From Luscinia megarhynchos (lineage: Eukaryota; Chordata; Aves; Passeriformes; Turdidae): a stretch of 64,000 bases of DNA. Location of the stretch: assembly GCA_034336665.1 (NCBI GenBank), contig CM067566.1, forward strand, positions 22,729,330 to 22,793,329, read 5' to 3'. A program made the position numbers and the translations under genes. The number at the start of each line of letters is the position of its first letter. Position 1 is the stretch's first letter. This document shows, in pieces, positions 12,666-26,465 of the stretch. A model generated the notes under the pieces. It was not told the DNA's origin, ran no database searches, and saw only the letters and a program-made list of their open reading frames with translations.

Positions 12666-12723
12666 TAGTATATTATACTATAGTATATGATATATAGTGT
12701 TTTGTATAGTATATTATACTATA
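12666..12723. repeat. AT-rich palindromic duplication, 41-bp spacing
   Basis: The 17-mer TAGTATATTATACTATA occurs at 12666-12682 and again at 12707-12723. Each copy is itself nearly palindromic, inside a wider TATA/CTATA-rich stretch from about 12640 to 12745. Confidence 0.75.
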
Positions 12724-13886
12724 ATACTATACTTGTAGTATTACACATAGTTGAAAGAGAATAACTGATAGCTTTTTTGCCCCTTTTCTTTCAAATTTTA
12801 AATGGTTCGTTTCCAAGTGTTTATTTCTGCATCTCAGTATGATGGGGCCACATTAAGTAAACTTGGGAATTAATATATTTGAGGAAATGCATCTTTTTTG
12901 CTCTAAGGAAAATATTTATTTCAGGAGATATAGAGTACTTTAAAGTGATAAAAGCCTAATATGAGCAAGGTAGTTTGTAGTAATTACTTGCTATCTTGAT
13001 GAAGGTAAACAGGTAGGAGCATAAGATTATTTTAACCATCTAATACATATAATGAGATATTGTTCTAACTAAAGGAAACAAATTTCTTTTCCTTTCTTCC
13101 TCTGTTCTAATTTTTCCTTAGTGAAGACTACGTCCAACATGGAATTGTTTCGAATCAGTTGCTATCACTTATGCTAGGGATTTGGCTCTTAGTAAGACAT
13201 CTCAGGAGAAGCTGAGCTGCCCAAGAACACAAAATGCTGAAGTGTGACTGTAAATTCTTGAATTATTTTAATTCTGTCTTAATGTAGAATAATTTAGTTC
13301 AGTTCAAAATCAGTGACATTTCTTCTGCAACTGTGCCTGTCCCCTTAACAGCTGCCTAAAGGCAGATACCTTGCAGATTGGAAACCTGGAGATTTGCTGT
13401 CCTGGGGCAGTTTTGTTCTTACAACTCTGGCTTTACAAATGAATGGAGGCCATTAATGATACTGTTCCATGGAAATGTTCTCTATCTTAATCAGCAGACA
13501 ATAACTGTTTTGTAAAAAACAATAAGAAACTTTCACATCCCAGTCAAATTCCAGTTCAGACAACAGCACCCTACTGACAAAATTCCTACCACTTCAGATG
13601 GATAGTAACTGCCTATTAACCTACTCTGTGTTACTGCATGGCATAGTTAAGCAGCTGTTGCATTTTGTTTCATGTAGATGTATTTAAGTGAATCCCCCAT
13701 AGTTTTGTTGTTTTGTTTTTTTAAACAAAACGTTTTGGTAGAAGTTGCAGAAGTGTCAACCATTATTCATATTTTTCCCATTAAGTCTAACTCCTGCAAT
13801 GATATACATGAAATCTGTTTTTTAAAAAATAACACAGAAATGCAATTTTACTGCTAATCTTGTTCTTAGGCCACTAAAATATGTGG

Positions 13887-13914
13887 ATCTGATATTAAAT
13901 ATCTGATATTAAAT
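13887..13914. repeat. Perfect 14-bp tandem duplication
   Basis: ATCTGATATTAAAT is repeated twice head to tail with no mismatch. Confidence 0.85.
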
Positions 13915-16900
13915 TTACCACAGGATAGCATCAATTCAGTTTTTAAAAATAAAGGAAGTGATATTCAACAGATAAAAACATGACAGTTACAATGAAAGTC
14001 AGCTTATTACTTTTTATCCTATGCCAAGGTGGCATATTAAGGATTGTTTGTTCTCCATTTCTGGAGTTTAAACAGATTAGGGTGGATTTTTGGTATCTAT
14101 TGAATTTGACATATCAGATTGATAAAAACAGCAGAGCAGAGAACATCCAATACAGGAATCAGTCACCACAAATCAAATCTGAAGTGTGAGCTTATTTCAA
14201 ATTCAGAAGGACCTTGTAGCAGTGAGGATTCTGTCAGCTATATAAGCATGACCTCATTTTATGCCTGCAGAGAAAATACGATCCTTCAGTTCTTGGATTA
14301 TAGCATTTATTGTCATTATCTCTCTGCACCTCCTTTCCTAAAACCCAAGCATCTTTATAGTTCATATATTCCGAAGATGTTTAGCATAGCAGGTATAATG
14401 AGCAAATTTTATTTCTGTTCTGCCATATAGCTGGAGTACCTCATTAAAGTCCAGGTACTTCAAGACTAGTAATATACTTCTTTAGAATGCATTTAAACAA
14501 GAATTTGAAAATTTGCAACTATTAACCTCCAGTGGTAATGTTATAAACTCCTTTGATAGTTTACTGATGGATAGGTGAACCAAAGTACTGATTTGTTAAG
14601 TGACTTATTTAGTATTCATTAGTGGTAATGCTGGAATAGGTGTGTGATTTGTTTACTTAAAAATGCAATCCTATTGATATCAGCAGAATTTTTGCTATTG
14701 TCTTCAGTGGGGCAAAAAGTGCCTTAATGGTCTAGATTTCTGCTGCTTCTAAATACTATTTTTTTCCTGTTTAAAAAAATGGTGAAATAGAACCCTGTAT
14801 AGAGGGAATTGAGGCATTATTTTAATATAGATAAAATAAATCTGCATTATTTGGAATTTAAAAATGAATGTGGGAAATAACTAACATTACTGCAGTGATA
14901 ACAACCTGTTTCTTCAGTTAACTATGCAATTGATCATGATATGGAAGAGAAGATCAATATCCTGCAAGTGTAGAAGCCAGATACGGAGTTTCTTAATAGA
15001 GATAAAACACCAACATCCACTATGCATTTGACTAAAGTCTAGAGATGGGTGGCAGAGAAGAGACAGGTATGTGAGTTACTCTACACACATTTCTTTCTAT
15101 AAAACTTCTCCTTTTTTTCTTTTTTTTCCCTTAAGGAATTAAATTTCTGCTTCAGAAATCACATTCTGGCAGAGGGTGTATTTATCTTTTGTAGGAACAC
15201 AAAGTCTAAGATCATTGACAAAGTAATAATAACAGGAGACAGAGACATTCCAAGAAGCCAAGTTAAACATCTTAAATCAGCATTAAGGTATATGGATTTA
15301 AAAAAATAGAGAGGGATAGCTAACACTCTCTAGTTTCTGTGATGTTAAATGAAACCTAAAGCTGGCAATGGAATGTGGAAGGCTCCTTAGGAAGAGAGTT
15401 ACAGCATGGAGGACTGGATCAACTTTTGTGAAAATGCTTTTTGCAGGAACTAGATGAAGCTATTTTCATCTCTCCTTTCTGAAGGAAAAACCTATGATAG
15501 TCTGGGGCTTTAATTACCTATATTAATGGTCCAAAGTAAAGTTCTAAGTAATGATAAAAACTATACCTTAAGCTCCTGGAAAGATAACTTATTTCAGATT
15601 TACTGCAGCAGGCATTAATTTTTAATGCACACTTATTCCTCAGGCCTTTTTCTACAGTATTTATTGTTGTATACTCAACACATTACAGTAAGTAATAACG
15701 AATTTTTAAACTGGCAAAGTTAAACTTGTCTTTCTTGCCACACCAGTACTCTCTTCAAGCCAAAAGTTTAGTTGCAAATTGTTCTTGCAAATCAAAACCT
15801 AATTTTTTTGAACTATAAAGACATTTCGAATGCAGAAGAAAGAAAATCACAATTTGCTGAGTAGACGTAGGCCGTATATAATCAGAAGCATTATAAGGGA
15901 CTGACATTTCCTTGTTCCATGGCTCCACTCTGGTAATATTACTACTTTAATGTGATTTATAACAAAAGCAAAAACATATTAAAGTATTTTTACTTTAAGA
16001 AGGCAGCACTGAAGAAACTAAAATGGAAAATCTGTTGTTAAAGTACTCAGTGAAGACCAGACTAAACACTTCAGCCAAACAGCACAGATTACATGCTGTA
16101 TGTTCAAGCCACTCCAAGTAAAAACAAGCCAAATGTAGACATAAGGAAAGGCAAAGGAATGGAAAAAAAAACCCAACCCAAACCAACAGCATATATAATA
16201 GATGATTATGGTCTTGTTTGAAAAAGCTGTATGAAAATTTGCAAAAAAAAGAACACAATTACTTGAAGGAGCCTCTATTAGTGATAATAATTTTCTCTTC
16301 AAAAATCCTTCCCATTTAAATCAAATCCCTCCTATTTACAGTGTTAACTGTGGTAGTGAGAAATCTGCCAGTGCCCAAATTAGTCTGGTATTTTCGTGGT
16401 GTCAAATACTGTAATATGTACAACTGGCAAAGAACAACATAGTTTCATGCATAAAGTGCCAGCAGCAACACCCCTCTAGCAGTGCAGTTTAACGGAGGCT
16501 ATCAGACTAGAGCACACTGAAAACCTCTCTCTTCCTTTTCTTTTTTTTTGGCAACCTTAAAAATATAAAGACACAGTCATTACACTGGAATTTACATGAC
16601 CCATTTTTCCAAACGTATGATTAACACATTACCAGCATCACACCCTTAAAGAAAAACGATTTTGTTTCTGATACTTGTCCAGACATTGAACACATGAAGT
16701 AAGGGAACAGTTCCTGGTACATGCATGAAACTGTCACTTGACACCACCTGCACACACAAATTCCGATCAAGGCAAATTTTCCTCCAGATTTTTTGACACG
16801 TACAATGGCAGTGTATTGAATAATTATTTATTTTGCTTTGTGAGTCATCACAAGAGACAGCTTTTTTGAGGTTTATGAGCACATCCTCTGGATGATTATG

Positions 16901-18860
16901 TATAGGTTTTATGTACTGTATTAAAAGTGTAAATGTTTGTCCTTGTTTATTTAAATATTGCACACTATATAGCTACAAGATAAGTACTGAAATGGCAAAG
17001 TCACAGGCAAACGAAATAAATTTATTTCCTAAAACATTAAATGTTTTGAACACGAATTTCAAATTTTTTTACATTACTTTTATTGAGGAATATATACATT
17101 GAGAAATCCTACGTAAAAAAACCTAATTTCCCTTTCTGTTGTTGTGCTACCAAATAGTCAGCATTTTGGGATGATCCCTACAAGCTCTAGACAAATTACC
17201 CCAAGCAACCTTCTGCAGTTTTCACAGGACAACTGTGTTGAGCTACACGTGTGTACACAGTTCACCCTAAAATCAAAGATTATTTTTGCACTTGCTTATT
17301 AATTTAAAATTAAGTTACATCTATAATGGAAACAGTTGGGTCCCAGTGGCAGAAGGAGGCTCTCCATCAGGCCTAAGGAAACAGAAGTGGGAGTACTTGT
17401 GATTGAGACACAAAGCTGGCTGTGACTTCTTGGTCCTTCTTGTGAGCATCTAAGATTAGGTGCTAAATAAGCAGACCTTTCGTAATCTTCTGAAGGCCAC
17501 ATCTTCCATGTTTCCCTCTTTGAAAGAAAATGAGGCTCAGGGATGCCACCTCCTTTGACTGGGATGAATCACACCAAGAGAGATCTGTGGGTTGGGAGAA
17601 AACCTTACTCCCCTTGTGGAGGACCAGGCACATAAGCATGTTTTGTCTCAAACATGGGAAAATGCTTCTCCCCTTTCACGGGAGCGTCCTGTTTCTGTTC
17701 CCTAGAGAAGATCAGAGCGGGACACCTCCAGCAAATGTCCTCCTGAGGCACTGTGCCCTGATGGGAGGTGGTTGCATGCAGATGGCAGGGAGGTATCTCA
17801 AGACAATAGGGCACCAGAATCCATCTCCTGAAAACTGCATGTACAAGCATGATGTAGTGGAGACCCTGCCTTTTACCTTGCTGGTATAGGCATGGAGACA
17901 GAGCTGACAAGGATGTTTATGGCAATGTAATATAATCCTATTTTCAGAGATCAGTAATGTTTAAGCTTCATATGTAATTGTACAACTATATTGTAAAGCC
18001 CATTTGGTGACCGTGAAATTTCTCAGATCAGTGAACTCCTATAAAAACGACAGAAAAGTCCTCCCAGTAAAATCTTCTCATCTTGAGTGTTGTTTGACTT
18101 TTGTTTGGTTGTTTTTTTGTTTGGTTTTCTGCTTTTAAAATAATTTTAAGAGCTCTGCTCCTAAAACCCTTTTGCACCTTATACATCAACACGTGTCGAT
18201 CAATTCAATTCTTGTTCCCTTAGTTCTTTTCATGGTGACTTCACAGCAGTTCAAATTTAGGGCTATTTGCCACCATTACAGTCCATCAAGAGCACATCTA
18301 TTTTCTGTCATCTTTCCATAACCTTCCACTGTCCATCTCCAACAAGTGTCCATTGCTTGTTGGAGATAACGAAGCTCTCTCCTCCCTAATCAGCTATTTC
18401 TCTATTCTGCTGCAGCTCGTAATTTCCACAGCAATCACTGATGCCAGATTCCACGACACTACTCAGTTTGCTTAAAAACTCTCGTCCGCCGTTTACATGC
18501 TATTTCCCCTTCAGTATGAGCCTGCAGACCCACAGCAGCATTTCAGACTGTGGCACCTATCTCTACCCAGCGTTAAAAACTGCTTAGTAAAACTGCAGCA
18601 GCAGATACGGAACACTCACGCTTTTTGTTGCGAGAGTGAAACCTGTCACTACACGTCTGAGAGATGTCCCCGTGCTAGCTGTGGGCGTTCCCCGCCGTTC
18701 TGACCTCACCGCACCGTACCCAGCAGCACGGCTGTCCCCACGCAGCTGTGCCCGCCCTGCGCGCGGGTCTCCCAGCCGCCTTGCAGGCCCGCACGGCTCG
18801 CAGGCCTCAGCCCCGGGCCCGGAGGCCTCCGCCGGCCGGGGCGGGACCGCGGGCAGGGGA

Positions 18861-18879
18861 AGGGGCGGGGCGGGGCGGC
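18861..18879 (+). promoter_or_regulatory. Triple overlapping GC box (Sp1/KLF type)
   Basis: The motif AGGGGCGGGGCGGGGCGGC contains three overlapping GGGCGG cores about 160 bp upstream of the exon 1 donor. This position fits a core promoter of a TATA-less gene. Confidence 0.6.
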
Positions 18880-18939
18880 ACCTCCTCCCGGGCTGCGCTT
18901 CCCCGAGCGGCCGGGGAGCGGCGCTGTGTCCTCGCGGCG

Positions 18940-19037
18940 CACGCCCCGCCCGAGCCTCCCCTTCCCGCGGCCGCAGCCCCGCGCCCGCCGCCGGCGGCAG
19001 CGAGCGAGCTGAGCTGAGCCGAGCCGAGCCGAGCCAG
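18940..19037 (+). other. N4BP2: N4BP2 non-coding exon 1 (5' end approximate)
   Basis: A strong donor (CAG then GTAACG) ends the exon at 19037, downstream of the GC boxes. The transcription start is not visible, and 18940 is only a placeholder. The exon ends in six perfect GAGCY pentamers (19006-19035). The link to the ATG exon is inferred from phase-free 5' UTR splicing and from position. Confidence 0.55.
19006..19035 (+). repeat. Pentamer tandem repeat next to exon 1 donor
   Basis: Two GAGCT units followed by four GAGCC units lie directly before AG|GTAACG. Confidence 0.85.
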
Positions 19038-22000
19038 GTAACGGCCGGCGGGTCTGGCGGCGGGGCCGGGGAGGAGCTTCGCCCTTCCTCCGCTCCCGAT
19101 AGGGCGCGGAGCTGTTCGCCGCGGTTTCCCGGGGGCGGGAAGCGGGCGGCCCTCGCTACGCGTCCCGTATGGCGGCGGGTCCGGGGGGCCCGTCCCCAGC
19201 GTCACTGCAGAGGAGTTGCCCGCGGGTGGGAGGGGAGGGGAGGCGGCGGGGCAGGGGCGGCGCAGCCTGACCGCCCTCCCGCCCGCGGCCGGGCCTTGGG
19301 CGCGGGTGGTCGCTGTCGAGAAGCGGCCGGGGCAGTGTGGTCGCCGGCCGGCCCCTCTGCCGGGCTGGGGCCGCCGCTCGGGCCTGCTCTCCGCGGGGCC
19401 TCGCTGTGGCCTCGCTGGCGCTCCCGCCGCTGCGGTGAGCGGCGCGGTGCCGGCGGCCTGGCCTCTCCGCCCGCGGCGCCTCCTCGCCCGCCACCGAACT
19501 GCCCGGCCTTCTGCAGAAATCCCGGCTGGAGCCCTTCCCGCAGCTGTGGCCGCTGAGGGAAGGGTCAGGGCTGGCGAGCCGGCAGACGGGCTTCGGCCGC
19601 CTGCCCCGCAGCAGGCAGTGCGGAGTGCTCGTGAACTTCATCTCGCCAAGAACAGAGCCCGCGAGATAAACTCCCTCCGTTCAAAATGAAATCAAAGGAC
19701 TCTCAGTACTCTGCGGGCTTGTTCGTTCTTAGCAGTCGAGAACCTCCTAAACGAGTTTACCCGTGAGGTTGTTTGTCACCTCTGTAACGTAGTTATCTTT
19801 GCGTGCTTTGGACAGGGTTTGCAGTTTTGCTGACCAAATACCATAAGGTCACTGTATATCTACGAGTACTTTTCTTCTGTACTGAAAGACTAAGGACAGC
19901 GTGACTGTTAAGAGGCACTTAAATGCTATTTTATACAGTGCCTTGACAAAGTTTATTCTGCATCTTAGTCTTGCAGGAGGAGAACCTTAGAGTGAAAAGT
20001 TGCGAATAACTCCTATAGAACTTAAGCAAAAAAACTCCACAAGGGGTAAAAGTTTTAGATAACCCGTCTCTAGTTGTGATCTGAGAGCCAAAGGCTGAAA
20101 TATAAACGGAGAAAATTACAGAAAGGCAGAAAAACTTACGTATGGTATACGTTTGTCAGCTTGAAAGTTTTAACCCTCATTCTTCCTGGCATAGTCACCG
20201 TGCCTGGGACGGGGCTTGCTTGTGTCACATGGCTGCAGCACGTGTTTGCAGTTTGGGTTCCTGTAGACTGGCTGACGAACCGGTGAGGGAAATTTAACAG
20301 CATCAAAGCACATCTTAAAATCCTGTATTTTATTTTTCAATAGCCTTTTTCTTATTGTCTCCTGGTTTTTGTTTTGTTTTAGCTGTGGAGTTGCCCTCTA
20401 TTTCTTGTTGCCTTTGTTTACACTTTATTTAAAAAAAGAACCCTCTTCCTCTGTTGTATTCATCTTAATGCATTTCATCTGGGGAAGCCACTGATATAGA
20501 GGGAGTATAAAAATGTTGCATTAGGGGCTTTGGAGAGTTTTAGGTCTGAGGTGTTGTATGGTCTCTTGTCTTTCACTCCTACCTGTGTACTGATCTGTAA
20601 TCTATGCTAAGTGGTTGACATAGCGGAATAATTGTTTCAGGAATGTTTATAGAGCTAAATTCACATGCAGAAGAACTCCATTAAACATAATAATCCTTAA
20701 ATTTTAAGAAGTTGCTGCCTTAGTTTTTCTCACAGAGGCTCTGCCACTATAGAAATGCCAGTAGGACATTAATTAGCTGTCAGTTATACTGCCTGTCAGA
20801 ATTGAGTAAGGCTGAGTTTTGAATAGTCTCTGGAAGCATGGTGTGGGCAAGCTGCAGCTCCAGGACTGCAGGAGTTCTCTTCCCAAATACCCCTCTGTGA
20901 TCTGTAGTGTGGAGTTGGAATAAAATCTTAAACAGTAGTACAAATGTCAGGTAGAATTGCAGAAGCACCAACGTTACCACAAGTTTCATCTTTGTTTCAA
21001 TGTGCAGCATTGCTTTGGAGGCTGGGCAAGGTCACAGTAACACAGCTGGGCTGCGTGGAGTCTACACTGTGGACAGCCCAGGTAGCCCAAGAGTTCTGCA
21101 TCCTGGAAGGTCTCCCCTCAAAGCCAAATTTGCCATGGGAAACCCTTTTTTCAGCATTAGAGGACTGTGAGCTGGGGAGAAGGATATAGGAGGAAAGCTA
21201 TAAAAGAATTAAATATATCTGAACTCCCCTAGAGGTGAAAATACGTTTTGCAGATATCTTACTGTTTTAAACAAGAACAACCGGTTGTTGTTTTTTTTTT
21301 CTGGTTTGTCTTGCTGCATATCTGCACTCTTCATAATACTAAGGCCGCTTGCACTTTTTTACCAAAAATCCAAGCTTTCTCCTTCAGTACACAGCAAAAG
21401 GAAGGTGACTATGAAAGTACTTCCTTAAAAGCAGACCTGGTGGTAGAGAACACACTTACTGGTGGCTTTCCTCCTCCCACATCCATCAGATTGGCCTGTC
21501 CCTTTCTGGGAGCTCTGTGGAAGGGCTCTAGCAAGAGCAGCTTCGTGGCTTGAAAGGAAACTGCACAATGTAGTGTTTGACAGCTTCTGTCACCTGTCAA
21601 ACACTTGTGACTTTCACTGCAGGTTGGCTTCTCCTCATGACATGGCATGTGCAGAAGAGCTTTTGAGTCCTTCCAAGCGAACAGGGCTCTGTTCTTCCTG
21701 CAGGTTGTGTTTGCTTCATAAGCATCTCCTTCAGATGAGTTTTGTGCTGGATTTGTACTTCTGAACTGTGTGTGGAGTTGGATGAAGTTTTTGTTTTGTA
21801 CACAAAGGAATACTTATTTTTTGCAACAGCTTCAAAAGAACCACCTGGGCCAGACTTAAAAATCACAAAAGTGGAAAAAAATCTTAGCAGAATAGATTGT
21901 AAAGCAAGTGTATGCATGTTAGTTAGGAATGAGACCTATTTGTCAGTGTCTTGCACTTTGACAGAACTTGATACGAAAAGGGATCTTTGTTAAAAGTGTT

Positions 22001-25000
22001 GAATAAGACCTTGGAACAACCAGTGGGAATAACACAGAGTGTAAGAAGGAAAGAGTAGAAAAGATCCTTGAAGTGTTTCCTGAAGCACTGTCTTCAGCTG
22101 GGTATAGATTTTCACATTCAATAACCAAGTGGCCTTGTTCCCTTGCTGATGGCTGACAGAAATGGAAGAGTGCAAAAGGCTCCCAAACCATCTCCTTTGC
22201 TACTCCTGCAGTTACTGAGAAAACTCTGCATTTCCTGTTTTTTTCTTTCCTTTTTTACCTTCCAGATTTTAGAGGGGGGACTCAAACATTGTCCAAAATA
22301 GAAAAGCTTATTTTATAAATACTAGAAAATTAAGTGAATTGGTGTCAGTTTGATTTCATTGGCTGCTTTTCCTTTTGTGCTTGTATTTAAATACTTAATT
22401 GTTTTCCTGCATTCAGGAAACCTCAAAGTGCAAATGCACAAATGTGGAAATAGGCTTTATTGAAAGTTTGTTCTGTCAAATCATTGAATGGCTTTTCAAC
22501 TTTTCCTGGTATGGTTTTTCTGAAGCCACTTTGTTGAGGTGAATAACTTTCTGTGTCTGCAACATGTCCTTTCTTTTGCAAATTTGGATTCTCATTATCA
22601 AGTTATTGCTTAAGTGAAGTGTTTTGTGTGTTTTGATAGCAGTTTTAAGTTATTTGGAGCAGTGGAATAAGGTTAGATGTAAAATGTGAGATGAGTATCT
22701 CCATTTCATGTGAAGATTTCGACCATCAACTTGTCATGTTAGGAGTGTGACAGAATAGTTGTTCCAAATTATTTACCTAATTAAGGTGTACATGTTCAGT
22801 TTGGTTTTGGTGGTTTTTTTGTGTTGGATTTTTTGTTTGGCTTTTTGGGGTTTTTTGTGGTTTTATTGCTGTTTGAAAGTTTTTTTAAGTTTGTTTGGAA
22901 GCACAAGACTTATGAGATGTAAGTATTAGCTCTAGGCTAATATGTACACTGGAATTAAGTCAGACTTTGAGTAGACCAAACATCTTGGGTATGTACACAG
23001 TGTGTTAGGAGCTGGCAGATGCTTTGATGGACCGAAGTGTAGTTCTTTAGCATCTGTAGGACTATACAAATAAGTCGTGTATGTAACATAATCTTGTTTT
23101 GATGTACCAGGTTTTATTTGCTTAATTTCCCACATGATGGAGTGAATGTAATCTTCACCAGCATGGATATGTAGACCTTTTCAAGATGGTTAAGAACTGT
23201 GGCGAAAAACCAAGTGGAATAACAAGTGAGGAAACTTACATTTATTTCTTACTAATTCTTCTGCTATGTTATTCTTTATGTGATGTAAGCCAGCTTTTTA
23301 AGATAAGAAATCATCTAAAAACTGAAATCAGGTAGATGTTTTTATCCTTAGGAAGACTTACAGTTAAGCTCAACTTAACATTTTGGGTACTTATTTAAGA
23401 TATTAGCTGTGCTTAATCTACTCAAACATATTAAGTGTATTGCTCAGTTTTAAAACTCCTTAAAGTGAGCAAAATACAAATTTTATTTTGTATTCTGATT
23501 ATTCCTTTGTCAGGAGGAAGCAGCCACTTCTGCTGACACCTGATTTGTATGTAAGAAAGTATGGTTTCCTGAGAGAAGAGTGCATTATAGTTTTTATCAG
23601 CAGATCTTTATTAAATGTGCCGTGAGTGGTGGTTTTGGAAAGATGAGAAAGGACCCACTGTGGGGCAACTCAGTGAAGCTGAAGATGTAAGTTCTGTGCC
23701 ATTGCTATTTTATATGTATTACAAATAGAGATTTTTTTTTTTTCCCCCAGTCCCAGCTTGTAAGTATATATGTGCATGTGTTTATTTGTTTTAAATCAAA
23801 TTTAAAAATAGATACAAATTGGGCAGCTTTGTTCATATTTTTTGCCTCTTGTGTTGTGTCAATGCTAGATGCTTCCTCTGTCGTTAAAAGTTGAAGAGAA
23901 GTAATAAATTATTTGCCATTTGAACTTGGTCACAGTTAAACCAGAAGTGTCTTATGCTGCTTAATGCTTTTACTAAACATTCAGTAGTGGTTAGAATACT
24001 TCTCTGGTCTGTTTGCTTAAAAAATAAGGCCTTGTAATGACTTCGAAAAACTATATTTGCTGCTAATGGTTTCCTAATGCAATCTCTTTGATTTAAAGAG
24101 TTTTGTGAATGCTTTTGGTATCAACTTTAACTCATTTATAAACTGTGAAGTAGTTCAGTATTTTTCTTCCTCTCTGTGTGTTCTGCCTGCTCTTGAATAC
24201 TACCTGTTTGCTTGTTTTCCTTTACTTGAGATGTTATGTGTAATAGGACTTGCAGTCAGAGCGTGTTTTTCAGCAGCATGTCCTTACAGGATTGATCATT
24301 ATAAGAGAGCTGGATTCAAACACTGACAACACTTAAAGTGTTCTGCTTAAAGACTACTGCACAGTAATGTCAAGGTGCATGAATAACTTTCTCTCTTGAA
24401 GGATCCTTCGTCACTGAAGTTTTTACTGAGGAGCAATCACATTTTTTAACACTGTCAATGTTGGGGTTTTTTTAAGCCTTTTCAACGGCTAGAGGATGAA
24501 TCAGTTAGATACAAAAGTTTGAAAAACAAGACCTGCTGTAACTTTTTTTTTTGATCATTGAATACTTCTTTATGACAGTAAAGAATGGTGTAAGGATGGC
24601 TAATCAGAGAGGTGAACGAAAAAAGTGTAATGAAAAAACCAGCTGCAATTGTCCCAGTTCAGTCTGGCGAAATAGCATTTTCCACTATGGTTTCTCCTTT
24701 ATTTTTGGAAGTCTGCTTCTTCCTTTTCCTGTGTATTGTTTTCCTTGTCATGCATTTCAGACTTCCTTGATCTTGTTATTGTTTCAGACGTCAGTCTTAC
24801 CTCTCTAAAGTCCATTTACACATGATAGAAACTCCTGGGATCCTAGAGTTGTCTGTTTTGCTTTTATAGATTTCTGTGACTTGAGAACATAACAGTCAAC
24901 ATTCTGCTAAGCATTCAGTCTGTTGGAAGAGATTGATTGAGGATAATGGAGAAATGCTGTTTGAATCTGGCATTAATCTGGCATTGTTGTTTGTGTGCCA

Positions 25001-26465
25001 GTGATCCAGGGAAGGACTAAGTGAAAATGGAAGCACTGCCATTGATTTATCTGCACATGTTGAATTGATCATCACTGGCAAAATACCTGTTTTATATAAA
25101 ACCAGGTATTTTATGGCCTACTCAGTAGTTGTTATTGGTAAATAGTGACTGCTGTAATTAACTTCAGGTTTCTGAGCCTTACGGAGGTTTGCTAGTCTTC
25201 TGAATAATTATTTGTAAAAATATAAATTGGTTTATTATGATCACCACAAGAAATCAACAGAGCTTTGATATTGATATAATGAAAATAAAGGAGACCATGA
25301 AACAGCCTGGTTCAAGCAGGGCTGTTTGGTCAGGTTTTGAGAATATGTGGCGTTGCAGACTCTACAGCCTCTCTGCCAGTGTTTGAACACTGAAAAACTT
25401 TTGTTTATTCTTAAAATATAATGGGTGGGGGAAGTCATGAAAGACTTTTGATGGTTTTGATAACATGGTACGTCTTCCAGTACTTTTGTTAGAGGAGTAG
25501 TTTCTGAGTGTTAACACCATGTAGATTTTCCATAATGTTAACTGGTCCTCAGTGTTGGGAGTCTGGAACAGAGGCCTCTCTGAGTTCCTCAGAGAGAGAT
25601 CAACAAGCTGCAGGAAGAGCTGCAAAGCATAGTCCTAGATCCCAGTGTAGAAAACAACTCTTAAAAACAAGTCTCTGTGAAAGCTCCAAAACATAGTTTT
25701 AGACATAATAAAAATATAGTAAGAATATTGCTTACATTTTTTAGATAGAACAGACAGACTATGCGCATCGTTTATACGTAAACTTCCATACTAAGAAATT
25801 AGAATTCTAGTAAGTTAAGAAGAAATGCTTCAGATTCATGTTTTTAGCTTATTGGGTAATTTGTGTATAAGGAATCTATGCACTGGGGAGAGATGTTCTC
25901 TCTTGCTTCTCTCCCCTCACTGCCATCGTCATCACCTGGAAGAAGACAGGAGCTGCAGCTTTGGCCATCCTGGGGTCTTCCACCAAAAGCTGCTTCTACT
26001 CTGATGGGGACTTCACTTCTATTTAGGACTCTGTGCCGAAAGCTTTCAGCACAGACCTTAACGCTTGGGACTCTTTGCCTGTCGAGACTGATGCACCTTT
26101 ACAATAAGCAACTTCATAGTAACTAGTAATTGCTCAGTTCTTTTAAGGAAAACAAACAACCCAACACTCAGTAGCAGAGGAATGTTTGTGAACTGGCTGC
26201 CTGGCATTGCACTTTACTGGATTTCTCTTTTAAGCTACTTTTTATTTGTTCTGTCTTCCAGATTTAGTGTCTAGTTAACTGGAAAATAAGGCTGCTCTAG
26301 CTGTCAGCCATTTGAAAAGAAGAAAGAAATGTCTAGAAAATGCTTTCCTGTATGCTTGTGTATTTTTTTTTTTATCTTTTAACTATTTAAAAAGAAGACA
26401 TGGAAATGTGATTATGTATTTTATTAAAATTTTTCTGGTTGTTTTTTTTTTTTTTTTAATTCCAG
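19038..26465 (+). other. N4BP2: N4BP2 intron 1
   Basis: It runs from the GTAACG donor to a very T-rich acceptor ending AATTCCAG. The first 600 bp are still CpG island and the rest is AT-rich. It holds T/G-rich low complexity (about 22799-22890), an AACCGGTT-centred palindrome at 21276-21289 and an unclassified higher-GC patch at about 25870-26110. No coding exon was found. Confidence 0.6.

Larger units (their letters stand above)
10706..18639. other. Intergenic DNA upstream of N4BP2, no gene seen
   Basis: AT-rich sequence with scattered T/G-rich low complexity (for example about 11100-11145 and 18094-18140), a short tandem repeat at 13887-13914 and an AT palindrome-rich duplication at 12666-12723. 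The stretch 15.9-17.9 kb is of higher complexity, but no frame, splice pattern or known element could be supported. Confidence 0.55.
18640..19640. promoter_or_regulatory. N4BP2: CpG island, N4BP2 promoter
   Basis: About 1 kb of GC- and CpG-dense DNA begins abruptly after AT-rich intergenic sequence and spans the inferred N4BP2 exon 1 and start of intron 1. There is no TATA box. Overlapping GC boxes lie at 18861-18879 and an inverted GC box at about 18942-18955. The long open frames here (for example across 18636-19556) are composition artefacts. Confidence 0.82.

Noticed and set aside
15995..16963. Minus-strand frames around 16-17 kb as a gene or processed transcript
   Set aside because: No recognisable protein, splice pattern or poly(A) tail; the sequence looks 3' UTR-like but nothing supports a transcript.
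18636..19556. 306-residue open frame across the N4BP2 CpG island
   Set aside because: Composition is Ala/Gly/Arg/Pro typical of GC-rich non-coding DNA, other frames and the opposite strand are also open, and the exon 1 donor lies inside it.
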